Both the position numbers and the translations under genes were made by a program. Below are positions 1 through 7,180 of a DNA stretch of 34,619 nucleotides, piece by piece; position 1 is the first letter of the stretch, and every line of letters starts with the position of its first letter. Source of the DNA: a bacterium. Lineage in GTDB: Bacteria; Campylobacterota; Campylobacteria; Campylobacterales; Sulfurovaceae. The notes under the pieces were generated by a model. The model was not told the origin of the DNA. It did not search any database and saw nothing but the letters and a program-made list of their open reading frames with translations. The stretch lies in NCBI GenBank assembly GCA_018822805.1, contig JAHJJU010000090.1, positions 1-34,619 on the forward strand, in the 5' to 3' direction.

Positions 1-144
1 GAAGTGGAAAGATTATTGTAAAAACAATGGATTAGCGATAAAATATAATTAAATAAAATAAACGATAACTTTTTTGATTAGCTTTTAATTTAACTTAATC
101 GTTAACATGTTACAATATATTAAAAAGAAGGAAATAGAGAAATT

Positions 145-690
145 ATGAATAATGACTTGATGAAAATAGTTGAAGAAACTAAAAAATTAAAAACATTGGT
201 ACTAGAAGACGAACCAGAGACAAATGAGTTAATGTGTACAACACTTAAAAACTTTTTCTCAGAAGTTCACTCTGCAGTAGATGCACAATCTGCAATGGAG
301 ATGTTTGATCTGCACAGTCCGGATATTATCTTTATTGATATTATTTTACCGGGAAAAAGTGGTCTTGATGTTGCTAAAGAGATTAGAGAAATCAACCCAA
401 AACAAATCATTGTGATTGTATCAGCGAGTAACGACATGGGGAACATTTCAGAAGCTGTTAAAATTGGAGTTAATAACTTTATTAGAAAACCAATTGATAC
501 AGATAAAATGATTGACGTTCTTAAAGACATTGTTTCTGACATTAAGAGACAAAAGAAAAATAGAACAAAAATCTTCTCTATTACATTACCTCTTGATCTT
601 TATGAGCAAGTGGACAACGACGCAAAAAGTGAAAGTATCTCTAAGAATGCGATGATTATCAGAGCATTAAAACACTTTTACAATTTGTAA
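145..690 (+). CDS. Response regulator, REC domain with RHH-like tail
   Basis: A 181-residue single response regulator. Residues about 15-130 form a CheY-like receiver: acidic pocket EDE at 21-23, likely phospho-acceptor D65 in IIFIDIILPG, and the conserved lysine in FIRKPID near 114. The last 40 residues (ITLPLDLYEQVDNDAK...NAMIIRALKHFY) read like a ribbon-helix-helix DNA-binding fold: one short strand followed by two helices. That would make it a transcription regulator of unusual architecture, since most DNA-binding regulators carry winged-helix or HTH outputs. A GAAGGA-type ribosome site lies just before the ATG. No histidine kinase is adjacent. The receiver call is firm; the RHH call is inference from the pattern and could instead be a dimerisation tail. 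Confidence 0.85.
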   Translation: MNNDLMKIVEETKKLKTLVLEDEPETNELMCTTLKNFFSEVHSAVDAQSAMEMFDLHSPDIIFIDIILPGKSGLDVAKEIREINPKQIIVIVSASNDMGNISEAVKIGVNNFIRKPIDTDKMIDVLKDIVSDIKRQKKNRTKIFSITLPLDLYEQVDNDAKSESISKNAMIIRALKHFYNL

Positions 691-705
691 CACACTCTCT
701 ACAAT

Positions 706-732
706 TTGGTTCCTATCTTGTGTAGGAACCAA
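706..732. terminator. Convergent hairpin terminator
   Basis: A perfect 10-bp stem (706-715 pairing with 723-732) with a 7-base loop lies between the response regulator on + and hisD on -. It is placed to end transcription from both sides. The T-tract on either strand is weak, so termination strength is uncertain. Confidence 0.6.
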
Positions 733-812
733 AATTTACGCTATAACTTTTAAACGCATCTATCTTTTAACCTGAGTTCGACGGAATCATACTCGAAAAA
801 TTATCTTATACA

Positions 813-2102
813 TTATTTCAATCGTATTCTAATCGACTCTTCATGTGCAGTCAAGCCCTCAGTATTGGCAATTAGAGCACAAGCTTCACCAATTTCATTT
901 AATCCCTCTCGACTCATTGAGATGATTGATGATTTTTTTAGGAAGTGATCTACACTTAATGGTGAATAAAATTTAGCTGTTCCACCTGTTGGCAAAGTAT
1001 GGTTCGGTCCGGCAACATAGTCTCCAATAGGTTCAGGTGTGTATTCACCTAAGAAGATCGCACCGGCATGTTTAATCTTCGCCAACAAATCCATAGGATT
1101 TTGAGTAATAACCTCCAAGTGTTCAGGAGCAATTTGATTCATTAGATCAATTGCTTCGTCCATGGTTTCCGTAACGATAATCGCCCCTCGCTCTTCTATA
1201 GACTTTCTTGCTATTGTTTCACGCGAAAGGGTTCCTAAAAACTCTTCCACTTTATCTGAAACTCTAGGAGCCAATGCAGCATCGGTTGTGATTAAAATTG
1301 AACTTGCCATCTCATCATGCTCTGCTTGTGAGAGTAAATCAATGGCTATAAAATCTTCTCGTGCCGTACTATCAGCTAAAATTCCTATCTCACTTGGTCC
1401 TGCAATCATGTCAATATTAACTTCGCCATACACCAACTTTTTGGCTGTTGCCACAAATATATTTCCGGGTCCAGTAATCACGTCAACCTTAGGAATGGTC
1501 TCGGTTCCATACGCCATCGCTCCAATAGCAGAGGCACCACCCACCTTAAATACCTTGGTTACTTTACATAAATGACAGGCTGCCAAGAGCAATTCGTTAA
1601 GTTCATTATCAGGAGCAGGTGTACAAACCACGATCTCTTCAACCCCTGCAACAATAGCCGGAATAGCATTCATAAGTAATGAACTTGGATAAGCAGCCTT
1701 TCCACCGGGAATATAGAGCCCTGCCGAGTCCATAGCTGTTACTTTTTGACCCAGTATGGTTCCTGTTTTTTCAAAATCTATCCATGTTTTTGGCATCAAT
1801 TTTTGGTGATAATTCTCAATTCTATCGTATGCTAAGTGTAAAGCATCCCTCAATATAGGGTCAATGTTCTCATAAGCACGCTTCATCGACTCAACGGAAA
1901 CCTCCAAAGCTGCATCAGAACTCGGTTTCCATCGGTCAAATTTGGCAATATGTCCTTTTAAAGCAGTGTTTCCATCATTTTTAATCTCATCAAGTAGACC
2001 TTTTACAATAGTGGTTACACCATCAATATCCATCTTACCACGTTCCAACAACTCAGCAAATTCACGCTCAAAACAATCATCTTTTGTACTAAATATTTTC
2101 AC
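813..2102 (-). CDS. hisD: Histidinol dehydrogenase
   Basis: A 429-residue, full-length HisD, which oxidises L-histidinol to L-histidine in two NAD-dependent steps at the end of histidine synthesis. Visible family motifs are GPGNIFVATAKK (from 211), AGPSEIGILAD (from 234), the zinc/active-site region LLSQAEHD (256-263), PEHLEV near 330 and GPNHTLPTGG near 368. The start codon is GTG, preceded by AAAGGA. It overlaps the upstream PLP-enzyme gene by 14 bases, so the two are probably cotranscribed and translationally coupled. No other his genes are in view, so histidine genes appear scattered, as is common in Campylobacterota. Confidence 0.97.
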   Translation of the reverse strand: MKIFSTKDDCFEREFAELLERGKMDIDGVTTIVKGLLDEIKNDGNTALKGHIAKFDRWKPSSDAALEVSVESMKRAYENIDPILRDALHLAYDRIENYHQKLMPKTWIDFEKTGTILGQKVTAMDSAGLYIPGGKAAYPSSLLMNAIPAIVAGVEEIVVCTPAPDNELNELLLAACHLCKVTKVFKVGGASAIGAMAYGTETIPKVDVITGPGNIFVATAKKLVYGEVNIDMIAGPSEIGILADSTAREDFIAIDLLSQAEHDEMASSILITTDAALAPRVSDKVEEFLGTLSRETIARKSIEERGAIIVTETMDEAIDLMNQIAPEHLEVITQNPMDLLAKIKHAGAIFLGEYTPEPIGDYVAGPNHTLPTGGTAKFYSPLSVDHFLKKSSIISMSREGLNEIGEACALIANTEGLTAHEESIRIRLK

Positions 2103-2991
2103 TATATTTCCTTTTATATCGCATCAACATACTCTCATTTCCCATCAATCCACCTTGATGAATATAGAGTAGAGGCTTGTCGAAAAGTTCTGGATTTTCT
2201 AACAAGGTTAGCCATCCGTGAGGATCATAAAGTAAGTCAAACTCTATGCCCATTTCTGCTTGTAATTTTAGCCAAATATTATAAGACTCTCTATACAGCT
2301 TTCCAAAGTGTCGTTTTTTAGAAGGTGTAATAATAAACGGATGAACGTTCTCATCTTCTTCCAACATTAAAAACTGTTTTTTTAAATAGTCAACATCTCC
2401 AACACAAGGAACTGTAAATACTGTAGGTCGGGTTGTCCTCATCCCAAAAAATTCTTTCTGTAAAAAGGCTTTTGACAAAAACAATGCTGTTGTCCCCGTA
2501 CCGGCAGGAAGAAAAACATTCAGCTCTTCCAAACCCTTATCCTCTTGCCACTCTACAATCTCTTTAGCCAACAATTCAATACCATATTCAGCCTCTTGTT
2601 GCCGTCCACCCTCTTCTATAAAAAGGGTATGCTTCTTCATCGTCGGGGTAGGAACACCCTGACCTACGTGAATGTCCATTCCATTTTCCAAAGCATGTTT
2701 AAAATTTCCATGAGGATTTTCTTCTAAATACAAAGGTACATGCGAAACGAAATACTCAAATTCCCACCCTTTTATTTTGGCTAAAACAGACAGAGAGTAC
2801 ATCGCATTGGATTGGTTAGAACCGTAAGAGACTATTTTTTTAATATTGGGAAAGTCATTTACTAAATAATAGTAAAATTTCCGTGCCTTATTACCCGAAA
2901 AATTATTATCTAATAGATCATCTCGTTTAATATAAATGGTTTGCTGTTCAAAAAGTTTTTTTTCTATAGGAGAGTTAAAAATTTTATTCAT
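2089..2991 (-). CDS. PLP-dependent ACC deaminase/D-cysteine desulfhydrase family
   Basis: A 300-residue fold-type II PLP enzyme. The likely Schiff-base lysine is K35 in FSGNKARK; the substrate-binding GSNQSNAM follows at 57-64, and the phosphate-binding glycine loop PAGTGTTAL lies near 162-170. The family includes 1-aminocyclopropane-1-carboxylate deaminase and D-cysteine desulfhydrase. It is somewhat shorter than classical members (about 325-340), and the substrate cannot be decided from sequence. It overlaps hisD by 14 bases, which suggests an operon but not a shared pathway. Confidence 0.85.
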   Translation of the reverse strand: MNKIFNSPIEKKLFEQQTIYIKRDDLLDNNFSGNKARKFYYYLVNDFPNIKKIVSYGSNQSNAMYSLSVLAKIKGWEFEYFVSHVPLYLEENPHGNFKHALENGMDIHVGQGVPTPTMKKHTLFIEEGGRQQEAEYGIELLAKEIVEWQEDKGLEELNVFLPAGTGTTALFLSKAFLQKEFFGMRTTRPTVFTVPCVGDVDYLKKQFLMLEEDENVHPFIITPSKKRHFGKLYRESYNIWLKLQAEMGIEFDLLYDPHGWLTLLENPELFDKPLLYIHQGGLMGNESMLMRYKRKYSENI

Positions 2992-3029
2992 ACCAAAATC
3001 ATCCTTTAATATTATTACTGTCTAAATTG

Positions 3030-3058
3030 GTAGGGTACGGTTTTAACCTACCGTCAAA
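3030..3058 (+). repeat. REP palindrome, family 1, copy a
   Basis: GTAG head followed by an imperfect palindrome (GGTACGGT, loop, ACCTACC) with one bulged C, then CGTCAAA. A GTAG-like foot plus a bulged stem is the classical look of REPs mobilised by RAYT transposases. Three other copies lie within 1 kb around the transposase gene. Confidence 0.85.
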
Positions 3059-3197
3059 GCAAATCTAAAATTTTATGACCATTCGAAATAACTTTAAAAA
3101 GCTCAATAGGCACAAGTTCTATCTTCTTATCACTTTCAATATATTTCAAAACCTTTCTTTTTGCACCATCAATATTAGGAACAAAAACATAAGCCAT
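3054..3197 (-). CDS. Short ORF of unknown function between REPs
   Basis: An open frame of 47 codons starting MAYVFVPNIDGAKRKV and ending GHKILDLL; its stop codon lies inside REP copy a. The frame stays open a further 10 codons upstream (LNVIYFGRD before the Met), up to a stop. Composition looks protein-like rather than random, so it may be the C-terminal piece of a gene cut by REP insertion. I do not recognise the family. Confidence 0.3.
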   Translation of the reverse strand: MAYVFVPNIDGAKRKVLKYIESDKKIELVPIELFKVISNGHKILDLL

Positions 3198-3240
3198 GTC
3201 TCTACCAAAATAAATAACATTCAATCAGTTCAAAATATCA

Positions 3241-3269
3241 TTTGACGGTAGGTTAAAACCGTACCCTAC
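3241..3269 (-). repeat. REP palindrome, family 1, copy b (inverted)
   Basis: Same element as at 3030 but in opposite orientation, ending in CCCTAC. With the copy at 3291 it forms a close inverted pair, as in BIME structures. Confidence 0.85.
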
Positions 3270-3290
3270 AGCCAACTTATTTTACAGTTC

Positions 3291-3318
3291 GTAGGGTACG
3301 GTTTTAACCTACCGTTTG
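3291..3318 (+). repeat. REP palindrome, family 1, copy c
   Basis: Same GTAG-headed element, 21 bases beyond the end of the RAYT gene (which ends at 3340 on the minus strand). Forms an inverted pair with copy d on the other side of the gene. Confidence 0.85.
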
Positions 3319-3339
3319 AATATAATTTAGCACATACAA

Positions 3340-3867
3340 TCACTCTAAGTTCAAATCATCTGAAACTTCATACCAATTTTTGTCATAATGCTCTAACTTT
3401 ACATACTTATGAAATGATGAAAACTCCCAATCATTGGCTTTATTTACTAACCCATGTTTAACGGGATTAAAATGAATATAGTCCATATGTACGTTAAAAT
3501 CTTTCTCATCTCTAATCGTATGTTCATAATATCTTCGTTGCCATATTGGTTTATAACCATTATCTATTTGGCTTTGTGATTGAAAAAGGTGTTGATAATA
3601 TTCAGGACTACAATGTCTTGAAAAATAAGTCTTTATAGTTTTCACTATATGGGGATAATCCTCTGCTTTATTCGGAGTAATAAGCATATGAATATGGTTA
3701 GGTAAAATAACGATGGATTCTATTTTAAAGTGATATTTACTTTTCGTGTATTTAAAACTTTCTCTTAAAAGTTCAATATTTTGAATAAGTATGGGATTAT
3801 TTTGATAAGTTTTAATCGTTAAAAAATAGCTGTAACCATCTAAAAAAATTCGTTTATAGTTTGGCAT
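3340..3867 (-). CDS. REP-associated tyrosine transposase (RAYT)
   Basis: A 175-residue Y1_Tnp/HUH transposase of the IS200-like, REP-associated group. The HUH metal site is HIH at 58-60 in ILPNHIHML; the likely nucleophile is Y130 in MDYIHFNPVKHGL, with the family's WQRRYYEH segment before it. These enzymes bind and nick single-stranded REP hairpins. The gene is flanked by inverted REPs (3291-3318 and 3890-3919), so the locus has the form of a REPtron. It appears intact and sits downstream of fba in the same orientation. Functional state cannot be judged from one window. Confidence 0.93.
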   Translation of the reverse strand: MPNYKRIFLDGYSYFLTIKTYQNNPILIQNIELLRESFKYTKSKYHFKIESIVILPNHIHMLITPNKAEDYPHIVKTIKTYFSRHCSPEYYQHLFQSQSQIDNGYKPIWQRRYYEHTIRDEKDFNVHMDYIHFNPVKHGLVNKANDWEFSSFHKYVKLEHYDKNWYEVSDDLNLE

Positions 3868-3889
3868 AAGCTATAATCCATTATATTAT

Positions 3890-3919
3890 TTGACGGTAGG
3901 TTAAAACCATACCCTACGG
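3890..3919 (-). repeat. REP palindrome, family 1, copy d (inverted)
   Basis: Inverted copy of the GTAG-headed REP, with one base change in the stem (CATACCC in place of CGTACCC on +). It lies between fba and the RAYT gene and could also act as a 3' hairpin for the fba transcript. Confidence 0.85.
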
Positions 3920-3945
3920 AAAGATTTTATACCGTCAAAAATATA

Positions 3946-5022
3946 TTAATTTCTATCCAAACAGTTCAAATCAGAAAATGCTTGTTCTAGTCGTTTAACA
4001 ACAGAAAGTTCAGCTTCCCGTAACCATTTTCTTGGGTCATAATACTTCTTATTTGGCTTATCCTCACCTTCAGGGTTACCGATTTGTCCTTGAAGATAAG
4101 CATGATACTGTTCAACATATCCACGTACACCATCCCAGTATGCCCACTGTGTATCGGTGTCAATATTCATCTTAACAACACCATACGCAATACCTTCTCG
4201 TATCTCTTCAAGTGTTGAACCTGAACCACCGTGGAAAACAAAATCAACAGGTTTTTCGACTGTGTTGAACTTCTCTTGAATGTACTTTTGAGAGTTATCT
4301 AAAATGGTTGGTGTTAAAACAACATTTCCCGGTTTATAAACCCCATGAACATTACCAAATGAAGCTGCAATGGTAAACATTGGAGAGACTTTTAACAACT
4401 CTTCATAGGCATATGCTACCTCTTCAGGTTGGGTATAAAGCAATGCATTATCTACTTCAGTATTGTCCACACCATCTTCTTCACCCCCGGTTACACCCAA
4501 TTCAATTTCAAGGGTAATTCCAATTTTACTCATACGCTCTAAATACGCTTTACAAGTGGCAATATTCTCTTCAATAGGCTCTTCCGAAAGGTCAAGCATG
4601 TGTGAAGAGAAAAGAGGTTTTCCATACATTTCAAAATGTTTCTCACTGGCATCTAAAAGACCATCTATCCAAGGTAAAAGTTTTCTAGCAGCGTGATCGG
4701 TATGTAAAATAACAGGAACACCATAAGCTTCTGCTACGGTATGCACATGCTGTGCACCTGAAATACTTCCAAGTACAGCACCTTGGTCACCAGACATTCC
4801 TTTCCCAGCATAAAACTCACCTCCACCATTCGAAAACTGGATAATAACAGGAGAATTTACTTTTTTTGCAGCTTCAAGAACAGCATTTAAAGATGATGTT
4901 CCTACTACATTCACAGCAGGGATAGCAAAACCTTCCTCTTTAGCAATTGCAAAAAGTTTTTGAACCTGATCTCCACTTAAAACACCACATGGCAGACTAT
5001 CTAATACTTTATTATTTCCCAT
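3946..5022 (-). CDS. fba: Fructose-bisphosphate aldolase, class II
   Basis: A 358-residue zinc aldolase of the long class IIA type (E. coli FbaA is about the same length). It interconverts fructose-1,6-bisphosphate with glyceraldehyde-3-phosphate and dihydroxyacetone phosphate. Visible motifs are HTDHAARK (zinc His at 110), FHGGSGS and NIDTDTQWA, which bind metal and phosphate. It follows the PPIase gene by 24 bases on the same strand; the same peb4-fba order occurs in Campylobacter jejuni, so an operon is likely. Confidence 0.97.
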   Translation of the reverse strand: MGNNKVLDSLPCGVLSGDQVQKLFAIAKEEGFAIPAVNVVGTSSLNAVLEAAKKVNSPVIIQFSNGGGEFYAGKGMSGDQGAVLGSISGAQHVHTVAEAYGVPVILHTDHAARKLLPWIDGLLDASEKHFEMYGKPLFSSHMLDLSEEPIEENIATCKAYLERMSKIGITLEIELGVTGGEEDGVDNTEVDNALLYTQPEEVAYAYEELLKVSPMFTIAASFGNVHGVYKPGNVVLTPTILDNSQKYIQEKFNTVEKPVDFVFHGGSGSTLEEIREGIAYGVVKMNIDTDTQWAYWDGVRGYVEQYHAYLQGQIGNPEGEDKPNKKYYDPRKWLREAELSVVKRLEQAFSDLNCLDRN

Positions 5023-5046
5023 TATTTAACCTTAAATTTTTTTTTA

Positions 5047-5865
5047 CTATTTTACAGTAATTTTTGCTGTTTTTTTCAACTTTTCACTTAACTTGTCCAA
5101 TTTTGTCTTAAATTGAACCAGTCGTAAAGATTTCACAATCTCAGCCTTGACATTCTCAAAAGGAATGAAACCTTGTTCTTTTTTATCTTCCAAGTAAATC
5201 ACATGATATCCAAACTGAGTTTGTACCGGTTGTTTGGTGATACTCCCTTTCTTGAGAAGAAATGCAACTGTAGAAAACTCCGGTACCATCTGTTCATGAA
5301 TAAACCAATCCAACTCACCTCCATTCACAGCACTAGGACCCGTAGATTTTGTTCGAGCCAGTTCAATAAACTTCTCTTTCAATAAACCTTTATGGTTCTC
5401 AAGTTCATTAATAATCGCAACAGCTTCTGCCTCAGTTGCCAATAAAATATGTCTTACTTTTACAGATGCCGGATTATTAAATTTCTTTTTATTTTCTTGG
5501 TAATATGCCTTAGCCTCTTCATCAGAAATAAAAATCTCTTCTACTTTTTCTTTCATCCAATAATCAAGCATTAAATTTTCTTTCAATTTTTGTAATGCGA
5601 TAACAAACTCCGGATTGTTGTCTATTTTAATCTTCTTTGCATCTTCAAGAAAGAGCTTTCTTTCTATCATTTGATTGACCACAGACTTTTTTTGTGTTTC
5701 ATTAAGTACTTCAAAATTTGCACCGGGTATACTTGCCACCACAAACTCATTGACATCTTCTTGTGTAATCTCTGCACCATTTACGGTTGCCACTATTTCC
5801 GATGCCAAAAGTGTCATGGGAATCAATGAAAACATTAAAACAGTAACCTTATAAATACGCTTCAT
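5047..5865 (-). CDS. Periplasmic parvulin-type PPIase, PEB4/SurA-like
   Basis: About 272 residues from the chosen Met (MKRIYKVTVLMF). A longer open frame runs to 5937, but its extra 24 residues precede a good signal peptide, so the inner start is preferred. After the signal peptide comes a SurA-N-like helical chaperone region (VNGAEITQEDVNEF), then a PpiC rotamase domain at about 130-240 (VRHILL, NGGELDWF, FGYHVIYLEDK). It should fold outer-membrane and secreted proteins in the periplasm. Synteny with fba and nth matches C. jejuni peb4 (Cj0596), an established assignment there. Confidence 0.92.
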   Translation of the reverse strand: MKRIYKVTVLMFSLIPMTLLASEIVATVNGAEITQEDVNEFVVASIPGANFEVLNETQKKSVVNQMIERKLFLEDAKKIKIDNNPEFVIALQKLKENLMLDYWMKEKVEEIFISDEEAKAYYQENKKKFNNPASVKVRHILLATEAEAVAIINELENHKGLLKEKFIELARTKSTGPSAVNGGELDWFIHEQMVPEFSTVAFLLKKGSITKQPVQTQFGYHVIYLEDKKEQGFIPFENVKAEIVKSLRLVQFKTKLDKLSEKLKKTAKITVK

Positions 5866-6014
5866 TCTTTGCCTTATAGATATATTAATTTCTAATATTA
5901 TAACATAAAATGGTAAATGATTTGTAAACCATTTCAACTTAAATTAAGTCTTCATATATACCATTATAAGAAGCGTATTTAGAAAAATTATTATAAAAAA
6001 AGATTATTATAAAC

Positions 6015-6671
6015 ATGGCACAGAAAAAAATTAAAAAAGCAACTAAAAAAGAGATCGAAGAGATTAAGGCACTTTTTCTCCAACATTATCCTGACTCTTT
6101 AACAGAACTAAACTATACCAACCTCTATGAACTGCTCATCGCTGTTATGCTCTCTGCACAGTGTACTGACAAACGGGTAAACATCATTAGCCCTGCTCTA
6201 TTTGAAGCCTATCCCAATCCTATAACACTTGCCAATGCCGATTTAGATGACCTAAAAGCTCTTTTAAACACCTGCTCTTTTTTCAACAACAAAGCAAAAA
6301 ATCTCATCAAAATGGCACAATCTGTGGTAGAAAACTATGAAGGTGAAATACCTCTAGAACGTAATGAACTGGTCAAACTCGCAGGCGTAGGACAAAAAAC
6401 AGCCAATGTCGTCATGATAGAATATGCAGGAGCCAACCTCATGGCCGTCGATACCCACGTCTTTAGAGTAGCCCATCGTTTGGGTCTCTCTGATGACAAA
6501 ACAGCCATAAAAACCGAAGAGACCTTAAGTAAAAAGTTCAAAACCGATCTACACCTACTCCACCAAGCCATGGTACTCTTTGGACGCTACAAATGCAAAG
6601 CTGTTAAACCAGAGTGTGAAGGGTGTTTTATGACTGAACATTGTCGGACGAGTGAGACGTTTAAAGTGTAA
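6015..6671 (+). CDS. nth: Endonuclease III
   Basis: A 218-residue base-excision repair DNA glycosylase/AP lyase acting on oxidised pyrimidines. The helix-hairpin-helix LAGVGQKTANVV carries catalytic K128, and D146 lies in AVDTHVFRVAHRLG. The [4Fe-4S] cluster ligands C194, C201, C204 and C210 keep the normal C-x6-C-x2-C-x5-C spacing. It is divergent from the PPIase gene. Its 3' end is the left edge of the accessory island, and residues 106-167 are duplicated as a broken fragment at 10109-10297. Confidence 0.97.
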   Translation: MAQKKIKKATKKEIEEIKALFLQHYPDSLTELNYTNLYELLIAVMLSAQCTDKRVNIISPALFEAYPNPITLANADLDDLKALLNTCSFFNNKAKNLIKMAQSVVENYEGEIPLERNELVKLAGVGQKTANVVMIEYAGANLMAVDTHVFRVAHRLGLSDDKTAIKTEETLSKKFKTDLHLLHQAMVLFGRYKCKAVKPECEGCFMTEHCRTSETFKV

Positions 6672-6739
6672 AAGTCATTATTTTGATACATTATAGACTT
6701 TGGGTATTGTTTTACCCCAAGGTACACAATCATTATGTC

Positions 6740-6819
6740 AAAGTTATCCTCAATTTTTCTAATATCTTCAATTTTCATATCTTTAGATACTCTATCTACT
6801 TGACTTGAAACCGTCTCTT
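6740..6819 (-). pseudogene. Deleted copy of the small acidic gene at 13868-14233
   Basis: Bases 6763-6819 are identical over 57 positions to 14089-14145, encoding ETVSSQVDRVSKDMKIED in both places. Bases 6740-6760 resemble about 14003-14023, so the copy has an internal deletion. An open frame of 92 codons runs through it (6587-6865), but it overlaps the nth 3' end and has no family support. It is best read as an island relic beside nth. Confidence 0.7.
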
Positions 6820-6821
6820 GT

Positions 6822-7019
6822 TTAACAACTCCAATGTAAGTTTGCAAGTATATACAAAGAGCCATAATAAATCAAAATGAACCAAAATATCTGAATAATT
6901 CCTATTATAATTATTCGTTTCTTAGTTCCTACAACTTTCATTCTCTTAGTATATATTCCTATTATTGTAGGCAAAAATAAAGCAACTAGACTAAAGTAAA
7001 ATAAAAAAATTATTTCCAT
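6822..7019 (-). CDS. Small two-span membrane protein
   Basis: A 65-residue protein with two hydrophobic segments (about 3-20 and 34-58) separated by a basic loop KRMKVVGTKKR, so probably an inner-membrane protein with the loop in the cytoplasm. A good ribosome site (AAAGGATGAGAA) precedes the ATG. The last few codons run into the relic of the acidic gene, so the native C-terminus may have been lost. Function unknown; being beside relics it may itself be truncated. Confidence 0.55.
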   Translation of the reverse strand: MEIIFLFYFSLVALFLPTIIGIYTKRMKVVGTKKRIIIIGIIQIFWFILIYYGSLYILANLHWSC

Positions 7020-7107
7020 TTCTCATCCTTTGTATAAATAAAATTAATTAATGTTTTATCAAAGTTATTCCATTTTTGATGGTACAGTTTTTAGAGAGAC
7101 TTACACA

Positions 7108-7155
7108 ACTCCTTAACTTAAGTTTTATAAAAAGTATAAGCCGAGAGTGTTAGGA
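7108..7155. repeat. Duplicated promoter/leader, left copy
   Basis: 48 bases closely matching 9136-9183, which lies before the 649-residue gene. The duplicated part covers the -10 box, one half-site and the AAGGAG ribosome site, but here no full gene follows. A paralogous gene was probably lost. Confidence 0.75.
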
Positions 7156-7161
7156 AGTGTG
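7133..7161 (-). promoter_or_regulatory. Direct-repeat promoter element, orphan copy
   Basis: On the minus strand: CACACT, 4 bases, AACACT, 7 bases, TATACT (-10). The same spacing occurs at 9161, 10044 and 18870. It fires toward the 65-residue membrane gene, about 115 bases away. The first half-site sits where a -35 box would be, which suggests activator-dependent transcription. Confidence 0.55.
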
Positions 7162-7180
7162 ATAAGGGAGATAATCACAT

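Noticed and set aside
1162-1575. 137-codon plus-strand frame inside hisD
   Set aside because: Antisense shadow of a well-conserved hisD; no ribosome site and no protein family.
6698-6721. Imperfect hairpin after nth as a terminator
   Set aside because: Stem contains a mismatch or wobble pair and no T-tract follows; too weak to list.
6587-6865. 92-codon minus-strand open frame overlapping the nth end
   Set aside because: It overlaps 85 bases of nth antisense, and its only recognisable part is the duplicated fragment of the 13868 gene. Treated as a relic.
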